A program made the position numbers and the translations under genes. From Streptomyces bottropensis ATCC 25435 (GTDB lineage Bacteria > Actinomycetota > Actinomycetes > Streptomycetales > Streptomycetaceae): DNA of 64,000 nt. The stretch is from contig NZ_KB911581.1 in NCBI RefSeq assembly GCF_000383595.1, positions 3,354,265-3,418,264 of the forward strand, in the 5' to 3' direction. Positions 34,272-43,500 of the stretch are shown in pieces; within the stretch, counting starts at the first letter, position 1; every line of letters starts with the position of its first letter. The notes under the pieces are model-generated. The model searched no databases. It saw only the letters and a list, made by a program, of their open reading frames with translations, and was not told the origin of the DNA.

Positions 34272-34979
34272 ATGGCTGGCCGAGCGGCCGAACCCGCAGT
34301 GATCTGGGCGCGCCCCGAGCGCACCGGCCGGGGCCCCAGGCCCGCGTTCAGCCGCGCGGACATCGCGGCGGTGGCCGTGCGGCTCGCCGACGCGGGGGGT
34401 CTCGACGCGGTCTCCATGCGGCACGTCGCGGCCGAACTGGGCTGCGGCACCATGTCGCTGTACAACTACGTGCCCCGCAAGGAGGACCTGTACGAACTGA
34501 TGGTCGACGCGGTCGCCGGGGAGCACGAGCTGTGGGAACCCGGCGAGGACTGGCGGGCCGAGCTGCGACGGGTGGCGTACCAGACGCGTGACCTGCTGCG
34601 CCGGCACCCGTGGATGCCTCGGCTCATGTCGCCGGTCTACGGGTTCAGCCCCCACGCGATGCGCTACCTGGAGCACTGCCTCGCCTGCATGGATCCGCTC
34701 GACGCGCCCTACGGGACGAAGATGCAGCTTCTGGGCATGCTGAACGGCTGCGTGACGACCTATGTGGCGAACGAGCTGGCGACGGCCGAGCGGGTGCGGT
34801 CACTGCCCTGGTCGGAGGACCGGGAGAACGAGGTCAGGATCGCCTATCTCGGGGCGCAGATCGCCGGCGGGGCCTACCCTCGGCTGGCCGCGGCGTTCAT
34901 GGAGGACGCGGGGCCGATCGATCTGGAAGCCGTGTTCGAATGGATGGTGGGGAGGGTGCTGGACTCGTTCGCGCCGTAA
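34272..34979 (+). CDS. TetR-family regulator of the ABC exporter
   Basis: 235 residues. The HTH (FSRADIAAVAVRLADAGGLDAVSMRHVAAELGCGTMSLYNYVPRKEDLYELM) occupies about 30-82, then a TetR_C ligand-binding domain. It is divergent from the drug-exporter ABC pair, with two matching palindromes between them, so it very likely represses the exporter until a drug-like ligand binds. GAGG lies nine bases before ATG 34272. Confidence 0.92.
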   Translation: MAGRAAEPAVIWARPERTGRGPRPAFSRADIAAVAVRLADAGGLDAVSMRHVAAELGCGTMSLYNYVPRKEDLYELMVDAVAGEHELWEPGEDWRAELRRVAYQTRDLLRRHPWMPRLMSPVYGFSPHAMRYLEHCLACMDPLDAPYGTKMQLLGMLNGCVTTYVANELATAERVRSLPWSEDRENEVRIAYLGAQIAGGAYPRLAAAFMEDAGPIDLEAVFEWMVGRVLDSFAP

Positions 34980-34985
34980 CCGGCC

Positions 34986-36179
34986 CTACAGCAGCGTGAA
35001 CTGACCCTCCGGCCCCTCCTCCTGATGGTCCAGGACCGACGCGGGCCGGCGGGCGGACTCCGGGACCGGGAGCACACCCGCTCCACGCAACTCCGCCGTC
35101 GTGATCGGCCGGCCGACCGCCGGCTCGGCCTGCCCGGGGCGCAGTTCCGCCAGCAGCGCCAGCACCGTGACCAGTTCCAGCAGCTCCGACGTCCAGGTCT
35201 GCGGCCACGTCGCCGGGCGGATCGCCTCCAGCGTGCCCGGCTCCGCCTGTTCCGTTCTGCGGGCCAGCCACTCCTCCAGCACACGGACGCCGCCGACGTG
35301 GAGGTCCCACGCCTCGGACGGGACGGGGGAGATACGGCCCTCGTCGATGAGGAGGGTCTCCTCGTCGCGGTCGTAGCGGATCTCCACGGGCCGGGAGGGA
35401 AGCGGTGCGCGCACGTACGGACGGCGGCCACCGGGGAGCCTGGGACGGTCGCCGTCGCGGCGCATCAGCCACAGGGTCCGGCGGCCCAGCTCCACGCCCT
35501 CGGACCAGACGTCCGCCTCGGCGGGCAGCGGAACCCGGGTGCCGCGGGGGCCGGAGCGCGCGGCGACCAGGATCCAGGCGAGGACGTCGACGGGATCGAC
35601 GGGACCGGCGCCCAGACGCTCGCCGAGGTACTCCGCCAGGCCCGGTGCGAGGTTCGGCTCGACGGCCCCCGGGCGGCGGTACAGCGGGTGGACACGGCCG
35701 GCGCGGGGGCCGTGCGGCGGGGCGAGCGGAAGCACGGCCGACGCGAGGAGGAGGGGGCCGGGCGCGTCCGGGGTGACCGTCTGCTCGACCACGAAGACCT
35801 GGTGCTCGTCCGCCACCCGCCACAGCTCCGGACGGGCGGCGTCGATCAGGCGGTGGTCGGGGATGAGCCACTGCTCGTCGAACGGGGCGGCCAGGACACG
35901 GACCGGCTCGGCGCAGGGGCCCGACTCACGGGCCAGCCGGCCGGTGCCGCCGGACCGGCCCGGCAACTGGGCCACCGCCGAGGACGGGGTACGGGAGCGG
36001 GTGGGCGCGAACAGGGCCTCGCGGTCCGGGCCCTCGGCCTTCATCAGCGCGTCCCAGCGGGCCCTCAGGGAGGCCGCGTCGGGGGCCGCCGGCCACCCCC
36101 GCCCCAGCCGTGGCGGTGCGACCGACCACGGCATCAGGTCCGCGAGGAGCGGAGCGTCGTCGAGCGTCACGCTGGGCAT
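34986..36179 (-). CDS. Orphan type ISP restriction/modification specificity-like domain
   Basis: 397 residues. The C-terminal 300 resemble the LlaBIII-type specificity domain of type ISP restriction-modification enzymes: VLAAPFDEQWLIPDHRLIDAARPELWR, PGLAEYLGERLG, VDVLAWILVAAR, EGVELGRRTLWL and WPQTWTSELLELVTVLALL. The nuclease, helicase and methyltransferase parts are absent, so it cannot cut or methylate by itself. It follows the GntR gene by 21 bp in the hmgA run. Streptomyces encode several such orphans; the role is unknown. Confidence 0.72.
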   Translation of the reverse strand: MPSVTLDDAPLLADLMPWSVAPPRLGRGWPAAPDAASLRARWDALMKAEGPDREALFAPTRSRTPSSAVAQLPGRSGGTGRLARESGPCAEPVRVLAAPFDEQWLIPDHRLIDAARPELWRVADEHQVFVVEQTVTPDAPGPLLLASAVLPLAPPHGPRAGRVHPLYRRPGAVEPNLAPGLAEYLGERLGAGPVDPVDVLAWILVAARSGPRGTRVPLPAEADVWSEGVELGRRTLWLMRRDGDRPRLPGGRRPYVRAPLPSRPVEIRYDRDEETLLIDEGRISPVPSEAWDLHVGGVRVLEEWLARRTEQAEPGTLEAIRPATWPQTWTSELLELVTVLALLAELRPGQAEPAVGRPITTAELRGAGVLPVPESARRPASVLDHQEEGPEGQFTLL

Positions 36180-36200
36180 CGTACGACCTGGTCCTCCGGG

Positions 36201-36950
36201 TCAGTGGGCGTCGAGGGTGACCGTGAACGAGAAGCGGTCGCCGCGATAGTGGATGACCGCCACGTCGAGGACGCGGCCGGTGTCGTCGTAGGTGACACCC
36301 GTGTAGTGCAGGATCGGGCTGAGCAGCGGGACCTGGAGGAGGCGGGCCGTCTCCGGGTCCGCGAGACGGGCCTCGACGGTGTCGGTGATCCGGCCGATGG
36401 CCACACCCACGACATCGCGCAGGACCTTCGTCATCGGCCAGCGGAGCAGATCGTCGCGGTCGATGAGCGCGGCCAGCTCGGGACGCACGTAGTTGCGGGC
36501 GTGGTTGGTCGGCTCGCCCGTCTTCTCGTCGCCGCGCAGCCGGTGGTACGTGGCGACCTCGATCAAGTCCGGGAAGTACTCGACGAGTTCACCCGACAGG
36601 GGGGTGCTGCCCTGGTCCAGCAGCTCGGTCGTCATGCCCGACTGCTGGGCCACGATCGCGTCCACCGAGCCCAGCAGACGGACCGGCGAGCCCCGCCGGG
36701 CGCTCGGCTCGATGAACGTGCCGCGCCGGCGGTGCCGGGTGATCAGCCCCTCGCCCTCCAGCTCCTTCAGAGCCTGCCGCATGGTCAGCACGCTCACGCC
36801 GTAGTGCCCGGCCAGCTGCTCCTCGGTCGGCAGCCGCAGGGGGTCCTGGGGCGACCGGCCGAGTATCGAGGCACGCAGGGACTGCGACACCTGATACCAG
36901 AGCGGCAGTTTGCGGTTCAGGACGATCGAGTCCGGAGCGAATGAGGTCAC
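36201..36950 (-). CDS. GntR/HutC-family regulator with UTRA domain
   Basis: 249 residues: winged helix at about 15-82 (LPLWYQVSQSLRASILG; LPTEEQLAGHYGVSVLTMRQALKELEGEGLITRHRRRGTFI) and a UTRA ligand domain at 95-245. It lies 28 bp after hmgA on the same strand and probably senses a catabolite of that pathway. GTG 36950 is the start; the ribosome site is weak. Confidence 0.9.
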   Translation of the reverse strand: MTSFAPDSIVLNRKLPLWYQVSQSLRASILGRSPQDPLRLPTEEQLAGHYGVSVLTMRQALKELEGEGLITRHRRRGTFIEPSARRGSPVRLLGSVDAIVAQQSGMTTELLDQGSTPLSGELVEYFPDLIEVATYHRLRGDEKTGEPTNHARNYVRPELAALIDRDDLLRWPMTKVLRDVVGVAIGRITDTVEARLADPETARLLQVPLLSPILHYTGVTYDDTGRVLDVAVIHYRGDRFSFTVTLDAH

Positions 36951-36978
36951 GACGCTATCCGTACCCGGCGCGACACGT

Positions 36979-38304
36979 TCAGTGCAACGGGCCGAAGTGG
37001 CGCTGGAGCCCGGACCACACCTCGTCGTACCCCCGTTGCAGGTGCTCCGCGCGGGCCGCCTGCGCGGTCATGAGGATCGGCCAGCGCGTCTCGAACATGA
37101 AGGCGAGGCCGTCGTCGACCCGCTGCGGCCGCAGCTCCGCCGCGCTCGCCCGGTCGAAGGTCTCCCGGTCCGGTCCGTGCGCCGACATCATGGAGTGCAG
37201 CGAGCCGCCACCGGGCACGAAGCCCCCTTTTCCGGCAGCCTTCGCGTCGTACGCGCCCTCGATCAGACCCATGTACTCGCTCATCACGTTCCGGTGGAAG
37301 TACGGCGGCCGGAAGGTGTCCTCGCCGACCAGCCAGCGCGGCGCGAACACGACGAAGTCCACCCCGGCCAGACCGGGGGTGTCGCTCGGTGACGTCAGTA
37401 CCGTGAAGATCGACGGGTCCGGGTGGTCGTACGAGATGCTCCCGATGACGTTGAAACGCCGCAGGTCGTAGACGTACGGCGTGTAGTTGCCGTGCCAGGC
37501 GACCACGTCGAGGGGAGAGTGGCCGTAGGTGGCCGTCCAGAGGTTGCCGCAGTACTTGTTCACCACCTCCACCGGGCCCTCGACGTCCTCGTACGCGGCC
37601 ACCGGCGCCCGGAAGTCGCGGGCGTTCGCCAGGCCGTTGGCGCCGATCGGGCCGAGGTCGGGGAGGCGGAAGGGGGCGCCGTAGTTCTCGCAGACGTAGC
37701 CGCGGGCGGAGCCGTCGAGGAGATCGACGCGGAAACGGACGCCCCGGGGGATCAGGGCGATCTCGCCGGGCTCGGCGTGGAGCAGGCCGAACTCGGTGCG
37801 CAGCAGCAGGCCGCCGCGCTCCGGGACGATCAGGAGTTCGCCGTCCGCGTCGCTGAAGACCCGCTCCATCGGCCTATCGGCGTGATACAGGTGCACGGCC
37901 ATGCCCGAGCGCTGGGCCGCGTCGCCGTTGCCGCCGAGCGTCCACAGGCCGGCGAGGAAGTCGGTGCCGGCCGGGGGCTCGGGGAGAGGATTCCAGCGCA
38001 GGCGGTTGGGGTCGGGCACCGTCTCCGTGAAGGGAGCCGTGCGCAGGGCGCCGTTGCCGGTGCGCGTGAAAGCCGGGTGGGCGGCCGAGGGGCGGATCCG
38101 GTAGAGCCAGGAGCGGCGGTTGTGGGACCTCGGCTCGGTGAACGCGGTGCCGCTGAGCTGCTCCGCGTAGAGCCCGAGCGGGGCGCGCTGCGGGGAGTTG
38201 CGGCCGTGCGGCAGCGCGCCCGGGACCGCCTCCGTGGCGTGCTCGTTGCCGAAACCGGAGAGGTACTCCAGCCCCTCGGCCGTCTTCCTCGCGTCCCCGC
38301 TCAT
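36979..38304 (-). CDS. hmgA: Homogentisate 1,2-dioxygenase
   Basis: 441 residues. It opens the ring of homogentisate to maleylacetoacetate in tyrosine and phenylalanine breakdown, using Fe(II). The N-terminal signature [21 protein letters not shown], the [16 protein letters not shown] segment (His and Glu iron ligands) and [12 protein letters not shown] (third His) are all present at full family length. It leads a run with the GntR gene and the ISP-like gene. An imperfect inverted repeat lies 22-47 bp upstream of the ATG. Confidence 0.97.
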   Translation of the reverse strand: MSGDARKTAEGLEYLSGFGNEHATEAVPGALPHGRNSPQRAPLGLYAEQLSGTAFTEPRSHNRRSWLYRIRPSAAHPAFTRTGNGALRTAPFTETVPDPNRLRWNPLPEPPAGTDFLAGLWTLGGNGDAAQRSGMAVHLYHADRPMERVFSDADGELLIVPERGGLLLRTEFGLLHAEPGEIALIPRGVRFRVDLLDGSARGYVCENYGAPFRLPDLGPIGANGLANARDFRAPVAAYEDVEGPVEVVNKYCGNLWTATYGHSPLDVVAWHGNYTPYVYDLRRFNVIGSISYDHPDPSIFTVLTSPSDTPGLAGVDFVVFAPRWLVGEDTFRPPYFHRNVMSEYMGLIEGAYDAKAAGKGGFVPGGGSLHSMMSAHGPDRETFDRASAAELRPQRVDDGLAFMFETRWPILMTAQAARAEHLQRGYDEVWSGLQRHFGPLH

Positions 38305-38325
38305 GCCCGCTCCCTCACCGCTCTC

Positions 38326-38351
38326 GATTCCTATGCTTCACCGTAGGATTC
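38326..38351. promoter_or_regulatory. Inverted repeat upstream of hmgA
   Basis: GATTCCTA (38326-38333) and TAGGATTC (38344-38351) form arms with one mismatch 22-47 bp before the hmgA start. It is a candidate site for the co-directional GntR regulator. Confidence 0.45.
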
Positions 38352-38629
38352 GGTCGAGGCGGACGCAAGGGGACGAGGCGGCAACCGGACGCCGGTGGAT
38401 GTCGACAGATCGGGTGCATCGGGCCGAGGGGGAGAACCGGATCGACGGGGGATCCGTCCTGTCCGTGCGGTGCTCTAGTCTCCCGGCAGGCTGTGGACGT
38501 GCGGATGTCCGCAGCCGGTGGTGCCCCACGGCCGAGCGGGAGCGGCGGCGCCGACCGTACGGATTCGGAAGGGCTCAGCGGGCCCGGCGTCCCCGACCAC
38601 CACACCCACCCCATCGGCGGAAAGGCATC
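38352..38629. other. Intergenic, no gene supported
   Basis: Between the hmgA promoter and the IS605-type right end no frame has a ribosome site, a recognisable domain or consistent codon bias. Nothing is called. Confidence 0.6.
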
Positions 38630-38855
38630 TTGGCTTCCTCCCCCTCGTGAACGAGGCGGATTCCTACGGCTCGCGCCGTGGGGTTTTCTGCTTCGTCGCC
38701 GACTGCCCGCCCGGAGAACTCCGTTGAGGTCTTACGCCAGCTCCACAGACTGTCACCGCCAGCCCGGCGGCCAGAAGGTTCTTCGCCGCGTTCACGTCCC
38801 GATCATGGGTCGTGCCACAGCTGTCGCACGCCCACATACGGACGCCTCTCACAAA
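38630..38855 (-). mobile_element. IS605/IS1341-type element remnant, right end only
   Basis: About 225 bp survive: the last 62 codons of a tnpB gene and the element right end. On the minus strand the sequence after the tnpB stop runs AGGAATCCGCCTCGT and ends near GGAGGAAGCCAAG, the usual IS605-family 3-prime end with a CCTCGT-ga-ACGAGG hairpin at 38643-38656. The left end and the rest of tnpB are missing. Confidence 0.75.
38664..38852 (-). pseudogene. TnpB C-terminal fragment
   Basis: 62 codons from a GTG at 38852. The text MWACDSCGTTHDRDVNAAKNL has the second zinc-ribbon CxxC and the RuvC-III Asp (DRDVNAAKN) of IS605 TnpB RNA-guided nucleases, followed by the common tail AVTVCGAGVRPQRSSPGGQSA. 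The first CxxC, the other RuvC motifs and about 320 residues are gone, so no nuclease can be made. The 3-prime region, where TnpB elements encode their guide RNA, is still intact. Confidence 0.85.
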
Positions 38856-38897
38856 TTAGCATCGATGTGTGTGAAACCTAGGCCTCCAGGTCAGAGT

Positions 38898-38985
38898 GCC
38901 GGGATCCACCTTGGCGGATCCCGGCTCCTTGCCCTGCTCCGCAGGGACTTCGTTCCCTCCGCCCCCCGGTTGAAGCCGAGGGGAT
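38898..38985. repeat. String of hairpins before a TetR gene
   Basis: Perfect arms GCCGGGATCC / GGATCCCGGC at 38898-38907 and 38916-38925, then CCCTGC-tcc-GCAGGG at 38932-38946, then AGGGA / TCCCT near 38944-38960, then CCCC...GGGG to about 38980. They fill the leader between the tnpB remnant and ATG 39002. Confidence 0.65.
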
Positions 38986-39001
38986 CCACGAAAGGACTCC
39001 G

Positions 39002-39631
39002 ATGAAGCCCGTGTCCCAGGCGGCCTCCCTGCGTCGCGCACCCGTGCAGCGGCGCAGTGCCGAACGGCTGACCAGGATTCTCGACGCCTGCGCCGACCTC
39101 CTCGACGAGGTGGGCTACGACGCGCTGAGTACCCGCGCCGTGGCGTTGCGCGCGGGTGTGCCCATCGGCTCCGTCTACCGCTTCTTCGGCAACAAGCGCG
39201 CGATGGCCGACGCGCTCGCCGACCGCAACCTCGACCGTTTCACCGACCGGGTCACCCGCCGCCTCCAGGCGATGGGCGGCCGGGACTGGCGCACCGCGAT
39301 GGACGCTGTCCTCGACGAGTACCTCGACATGAAGCGCAACGCCCCCGGCTTCGCTCTCATCGACTTCGGCAACCAGATCCCCGTCGGCGGCCTCCGGCAG
39401 GAACCCAACCACCGTGTCGCCGACCGGCTGTCCGAACTGCTCTCCGCGTTCATCGACCGAACCCCCGACGAGGACCTCCGCCGCACCTTCCTCATCGCCG
39501 TCGAGACCGCCGACACCCTCGTCCACCTGGCCTTCCGGGTCTCCCCGGAGGGTGACTCGCGGATCATCCAGGAGATGCGGGAACTGCTTCGGGCGTATCT
39601 GGCGCGCGTGCTGGACCGATTCCCTCCGTGA
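39002..39631 (+). CDS. TetR-family transcriptional regulator
   Basis: 209 residues. HTH at about 18-65 (RILDACADLLDEVGYDALSTRAVALRAGVPIGSVYRFFGNKRAM), then a helical ligand domain. AAAGGAC precedes ATG 39002. The leader is rich in hairpins. The next gene, 63 bp on, is the hydrolase of the caspase module, so it may control that module, though a separate role is just as possible. Confidence 0.9.
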   Translation: MKPVSQAASLRRAPVQRRSAERLTRILDACADLLDEVGYDALSTRAVALRAGVPIGSVYRFFGNKRAMADALADRNLDRFTDRVTRRLQAMGGRDWRTAMDAVLDEYLDMKRNAPGFALIDFGNQIPVGGLRQEPNHRVADRLSELLSAFIDRTPDEDLRRTFLIAVETADTLVHLAFRVSPEGDSRIIQEMRELLRAYLARVLDRFPP

Positions 39632-39694
39632 ACAGCCCCAGCCCACCGCCCCGTTGCTAAGGTGATCGCACTCGGAGCGAGCGCGGGGGGACGT

Positions 39695-40552
39695 ATGGCT
39701 CGGGTGGTGTGCATCCACGGGATAGGCCAGCAGCACGCCGGAGAGCACGGTCTGCACTCCTCCTGGCATCCCGCCCTCAGCGACGGACTGCTCAGGGCCG
39801 AAGCGGCCGCCCTGGCCGCGGACGACATGACCTGCGTCTTCTACGGCGACCTGTTCCGCCCGCGGGGCCGCACCCTCGCCGTGCAGGACCCGCCCCTCGA
39901 CGCCTCCGATGTGGCCGAAGGCCTGGAGGCCGAACTGCTCCTGGCGTGGTGGGAGGAAGCCGCTCGCACCGACCCCGCCGTGCTGCCGCCCGACGCCCGT
40001 ACCCTCGCCCGCACCTCGCGTACGGCGCAGCGCGCCCTCAACGCCCTCAGCCGTTCCCGGTTCTTCGCCGGAGTGGCACTGCGCGGCCTGGTCCTCGACC
40101 TCAAGCAGGTGCGCGCCTATCTGACCGACCCGGCGGTGCGCGACGAGGTGCAGCACAGGGTCGCCGCAGCGGTCGCCGACGACACCCGCGTCGTCGTCGG
40201 TCACTCTCTCGGCAGCGTCGTCGCGTACGAGGCGCTGTGCGCACACCCCGAGTGGCCGGTCCGCGCGTTGCTCACACTCGGCTCGCCTCTCGGCATCCGC
40301 AACCTCGTCTTCGACCGACTGCGGGCGGGCGAGGGCGGCAAACCGGGCGACTGGCCGGGCGCCGTCGAGCAGTGGACGAACATCGCCGACGAAGGGGACG
40401 TGGTCGCCCTGGTCAAGGACCTGCGGCCGTTGTTCGGCGAGCGGGTGCGCGGGCACCTCGTGCACAACGGCTCCAAGGCCCACGACGTGACGCGCTACCT
40501 CAACACTGCCGAGGCGGGCCGGGCGGTGAGTGAGGGATGCGGTGGTGGCTGA
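39695..40552 (+). CDS. PGAP1-like alpha/beta hydrolase of the caspase module
   Basis: 285 residues, cytoplasmic, no signal peptide. MARVVCIHGIGQQ is the oxyanion strand, Ser171 lies in VVVGHSLGSVVAYEAL, Asp is likely near ADEGDVVAL and His in the 262-267 region (KAHDVTRYL). This fold covers lipases, thioesterases and GPI deacylases. GHSLGS hydrolases occur as effectors in bacterial defence systems, which is established for some families but not shown for this one. Its stop overlaps the start of the caspase-NACHT-WD40 gene by 8-23 bp, so the two proteins are made together. Confidence 0.85.
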   Translation: MARVVCIHGIGQQHAGEHGLHSSWHPALSDGLLRAEAAALAADDMTCVFYGDLFRPRGRTLAVQDPPLDASDVAEGLEAELLLAWWEEAARTDPAVLPPDARTLARTSRTAQRALNALSRSRFFAGVALRGLVLDLKQVRAYLTDPAVRDEVQHRVAAAVADDTRVVVGHSLGSVVAYEALCAHPEWPVRALLTLGSPLGIRNLVFDRLRAGEGGKPGDWPGAVEQWTNIADEGDVVALVKDLRPLFGERVRGHLVHNGSKAHDVTRYLNTAEAGRAVSEGCGGG

Positions 40553-43500
40553 AGAACCCGCGGCACCCGAACCCCCACGCCGTTTCCTGCTCTCGACCGC
40601 GGTCCCGGACGTCCGCGCCCACCCGGAGGACCAGCGAGCCGAACTCGCCGACGACGTCGAACGGATCGACCGGCTCTTCATCGGCGAACTCGGCTACCGC
40701 AGGGGTGCCGACCTGGGCCTGAACCCCACCCGCGAGCAACTGACCAAGGCACTGCGGGCGTTCGCCACCGCGCCCGAACGCGCTCCCGACGACTATGTCG
40801 TGCTCTATCTCGCCTGCCACGGTCGCGTCGCTGAACGCAGCGGCCGCCACTATCTGATGCTCGCGGACAGCGAGCACGACGACCTGCGCGGCACCGCGCT
40901 GCCCAGCGAGGACCTGCTGGCACAGCTGTGGGAGGACACCCCCGTCGAGCGGCTCCTCGTCATCCTCGACACCTGTTTCTCGGAGGAGGGCACCACCTCC
41001 GCGATGCGTTCCGGCCTCGAAGCGCGCCGCTTCCAGGAGCCCGTCACGGAGCACGGCAGCACCGGCCTCGTACTCGTCGCGTCGTCACGGCGCAAGGAGG
41101 AGACGGAGACCGGTGCTCTCTCGGCCGCCTTCGACCGGGCAGTGCGCCGGCAGGCCACGGCGGGACACGCGCCCGCCCACATCAGCCTCGAACGCGTCAT
41201 GGCCGCCATCAGCAGCGACCGCGAGGCCCTGCTCAGGCAACGACTGGTGTGGTCCCTCGCCAACGCCACCGCGGACATCCCGCACTTCCTGCCCAATCCC
41301 CGGTACGTCGCTGACGCCGCAGGGCGCAGGATCGACGAGATCGACGAGGTCGTCGCGCTCCGTGCCGGGCAGAGGACCGCCCGCGAGGAGGAGCTGCGTG
41401 CCTTCTTCATACCGAGGGCCCGCGGCACCGACGTGGCGACCGACGACGTCTGGAACTTCACCGGGCGCCACGCGGCCCTCACCGAGATCACCGCATGGCT
41501 CGCCGCGGACCGTGCCGCCGAGCGGCTGTGTGTCGTCACCGGCGACCCCGGCTCCGGGAAGTCGTCGCTGCTCGGCATGGTCGCCGTCCTCAGCGACCCG
41601 CAGCGCAACCCGGCCGTGCCCAAGGACAACCTGCCGCCGAGCCGGCCGGAGCCGGGTGCCGTCGACGTGGCCGTGAACGCCAGCCACAAGACGACCCGCC
41701 AGCTTCTCGACGCTCTCGCCGCGGCCGCCGGGTGCACCGCCGACTCGCTCGGCGCGCTCACCGCCCACCTGCAGACCCGTACCGCCCCTCTGGTCGTCCT
41801 CGTCGACTCGCTCGACGAGGCGCTCGCCCCCACGGAGGCCGTCGAGGAACTCATCGTCCCGCTCACGGATCCGGCGCGCCGCCTCCCCCTGCGGTTCCTG
41901 GTCGGTGCTCGGCCGCACATCGAGCAACGGCTGCCCGCGACCGCCCGGCGCATCAATCTCGACGACGAGCGGTACGCCGACCCCGCCGCCGTCCGCGCCT
42001 ACACCCGCAAGCTGCTGACCGCCAAGGGCTCCGCCCTGGAGAGCGCCGCTCCCGGTCTCGTGGACGCCGTCGCGCAGGCCGTGGCCGAGGCGGCGGACCG
42101 CTCCTTCCTCGTCGCCCTGATCACCGCGCGCACCATCACCCGCGAACCCGAGGTGCCCGATCCCTACGACCGGTCCTGGCGCGACGCGCTTCCCCGGCTG
42201 CCGGGCGAGGCCATGGAACGCGACCTCGCCCAGCGCCTCGGCCCGCTCGCCGACAAGGCCCGCGACCTGCTGCTGCCGCTCGCCTACGCGCAGGGCGCCG
42301 GTCTGCCCTGGGCGGGCGTGTGGCCCCGGCTCGCCTCCGCGCTGGCCGCCGCCGACTACACCGACGAGGACGTGGTGTGGCTGCGCACGGCCGCCGGGTC
42401 GTACCTCGTCGAGAGCACGGAGGACGACGGCTCGGTCTACCGTGTCTACCATCGCGCGCTCATCGAGCACCTGCGTGAGTCGCACGACGCCGAGCGCGTG
42501 CAGCGCACGGTGACCCGGATACTGCGCGATGTCGAACTCACCTATGTGCGCCGGTATCTGGCGCTGCACGCGGCGGAAGGGGGTGTGCTCGACCCGCTGC
42601 TGCGCGAGGCCCGGTTCGTGCTGACAGCGGACCCGGGCCAACTGCTCGCGGCCCTGCCGAGGGTACGCACCGCCGAGGGGCGGCGCGCCGCTCAGGCCGT
42701 CCGTGACATGGAGGCGCTGCTGCGGGAGCGCGGCGGGCGCGCCGGCGCCGACCCCGAGGCACGTGCCCGGCTGCGCCTCGCCGCCGTCTGCCGCAAGGCC
42801 GAGGAGCTCGCCCGCTCCTGTGACGAGGGCGAGGACGGTCTGCCCTGGCGGGCCCGTTGGGCGGCGTGGAACCCCCACGAGGGACCGCGCTGGTACGAGG
42901 GCATGACGTGCCGCAGCGACACCGGCGTCGTGGTACCAGGGGTGGACGGAGCCGGCGCCCAGTATGTGGAAGTGGTCGTCGGCCGTGACCGGCAGACGAG
43001 TTGGGACCTGGACACGGGGGAGCAGGTCCACACCCGCGACGTGGCGGACGGGCTCCACGCCCACACATGGACGGCGCCCGCCGCACTCCCGGGCACGGCT
43101 GCCGTGTTGTCGCACGAGCGCAGGGCAGAACTGCGGGGGCGGCACTGGGTGTACACGGAGTGGAGGCTGCTGCATGTGTGGCGGGGCGGGAGTGTGCGTA
43201 CATGGGAGCTGCCACCGGCTGAGGACTTCGACCCCGCGCAAGAGCCGCTGAGGCCCGCCAGACAGATCCAGCTCACCTCATCCGGCCCGGATGACAGGAC
43301 GGCGCAGGTGGCGCAGGTGGCGCTCCGCTTCGACCAGGGCACTGTGCTGATCTACCGCCTGCAGGACGATGCCGCCCAACTCGTGAGCATCTCCGGACCG
43401 AACGCTCGGGTCGGTGAAATGCCCCGGATCACGGCCTGCCTGGCGCCTCGCGGGCCGGCCCGGGACACCCTGTTGTTCGGCTACGAGGACGGCACCGTGG

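Noticed and set aside
34986..36179. Full restriction-modification system
   Set aside because: Only a specificity-like domain is present; no nuclease, helicase or methyltransferase motif is in this or neighbouring genes.
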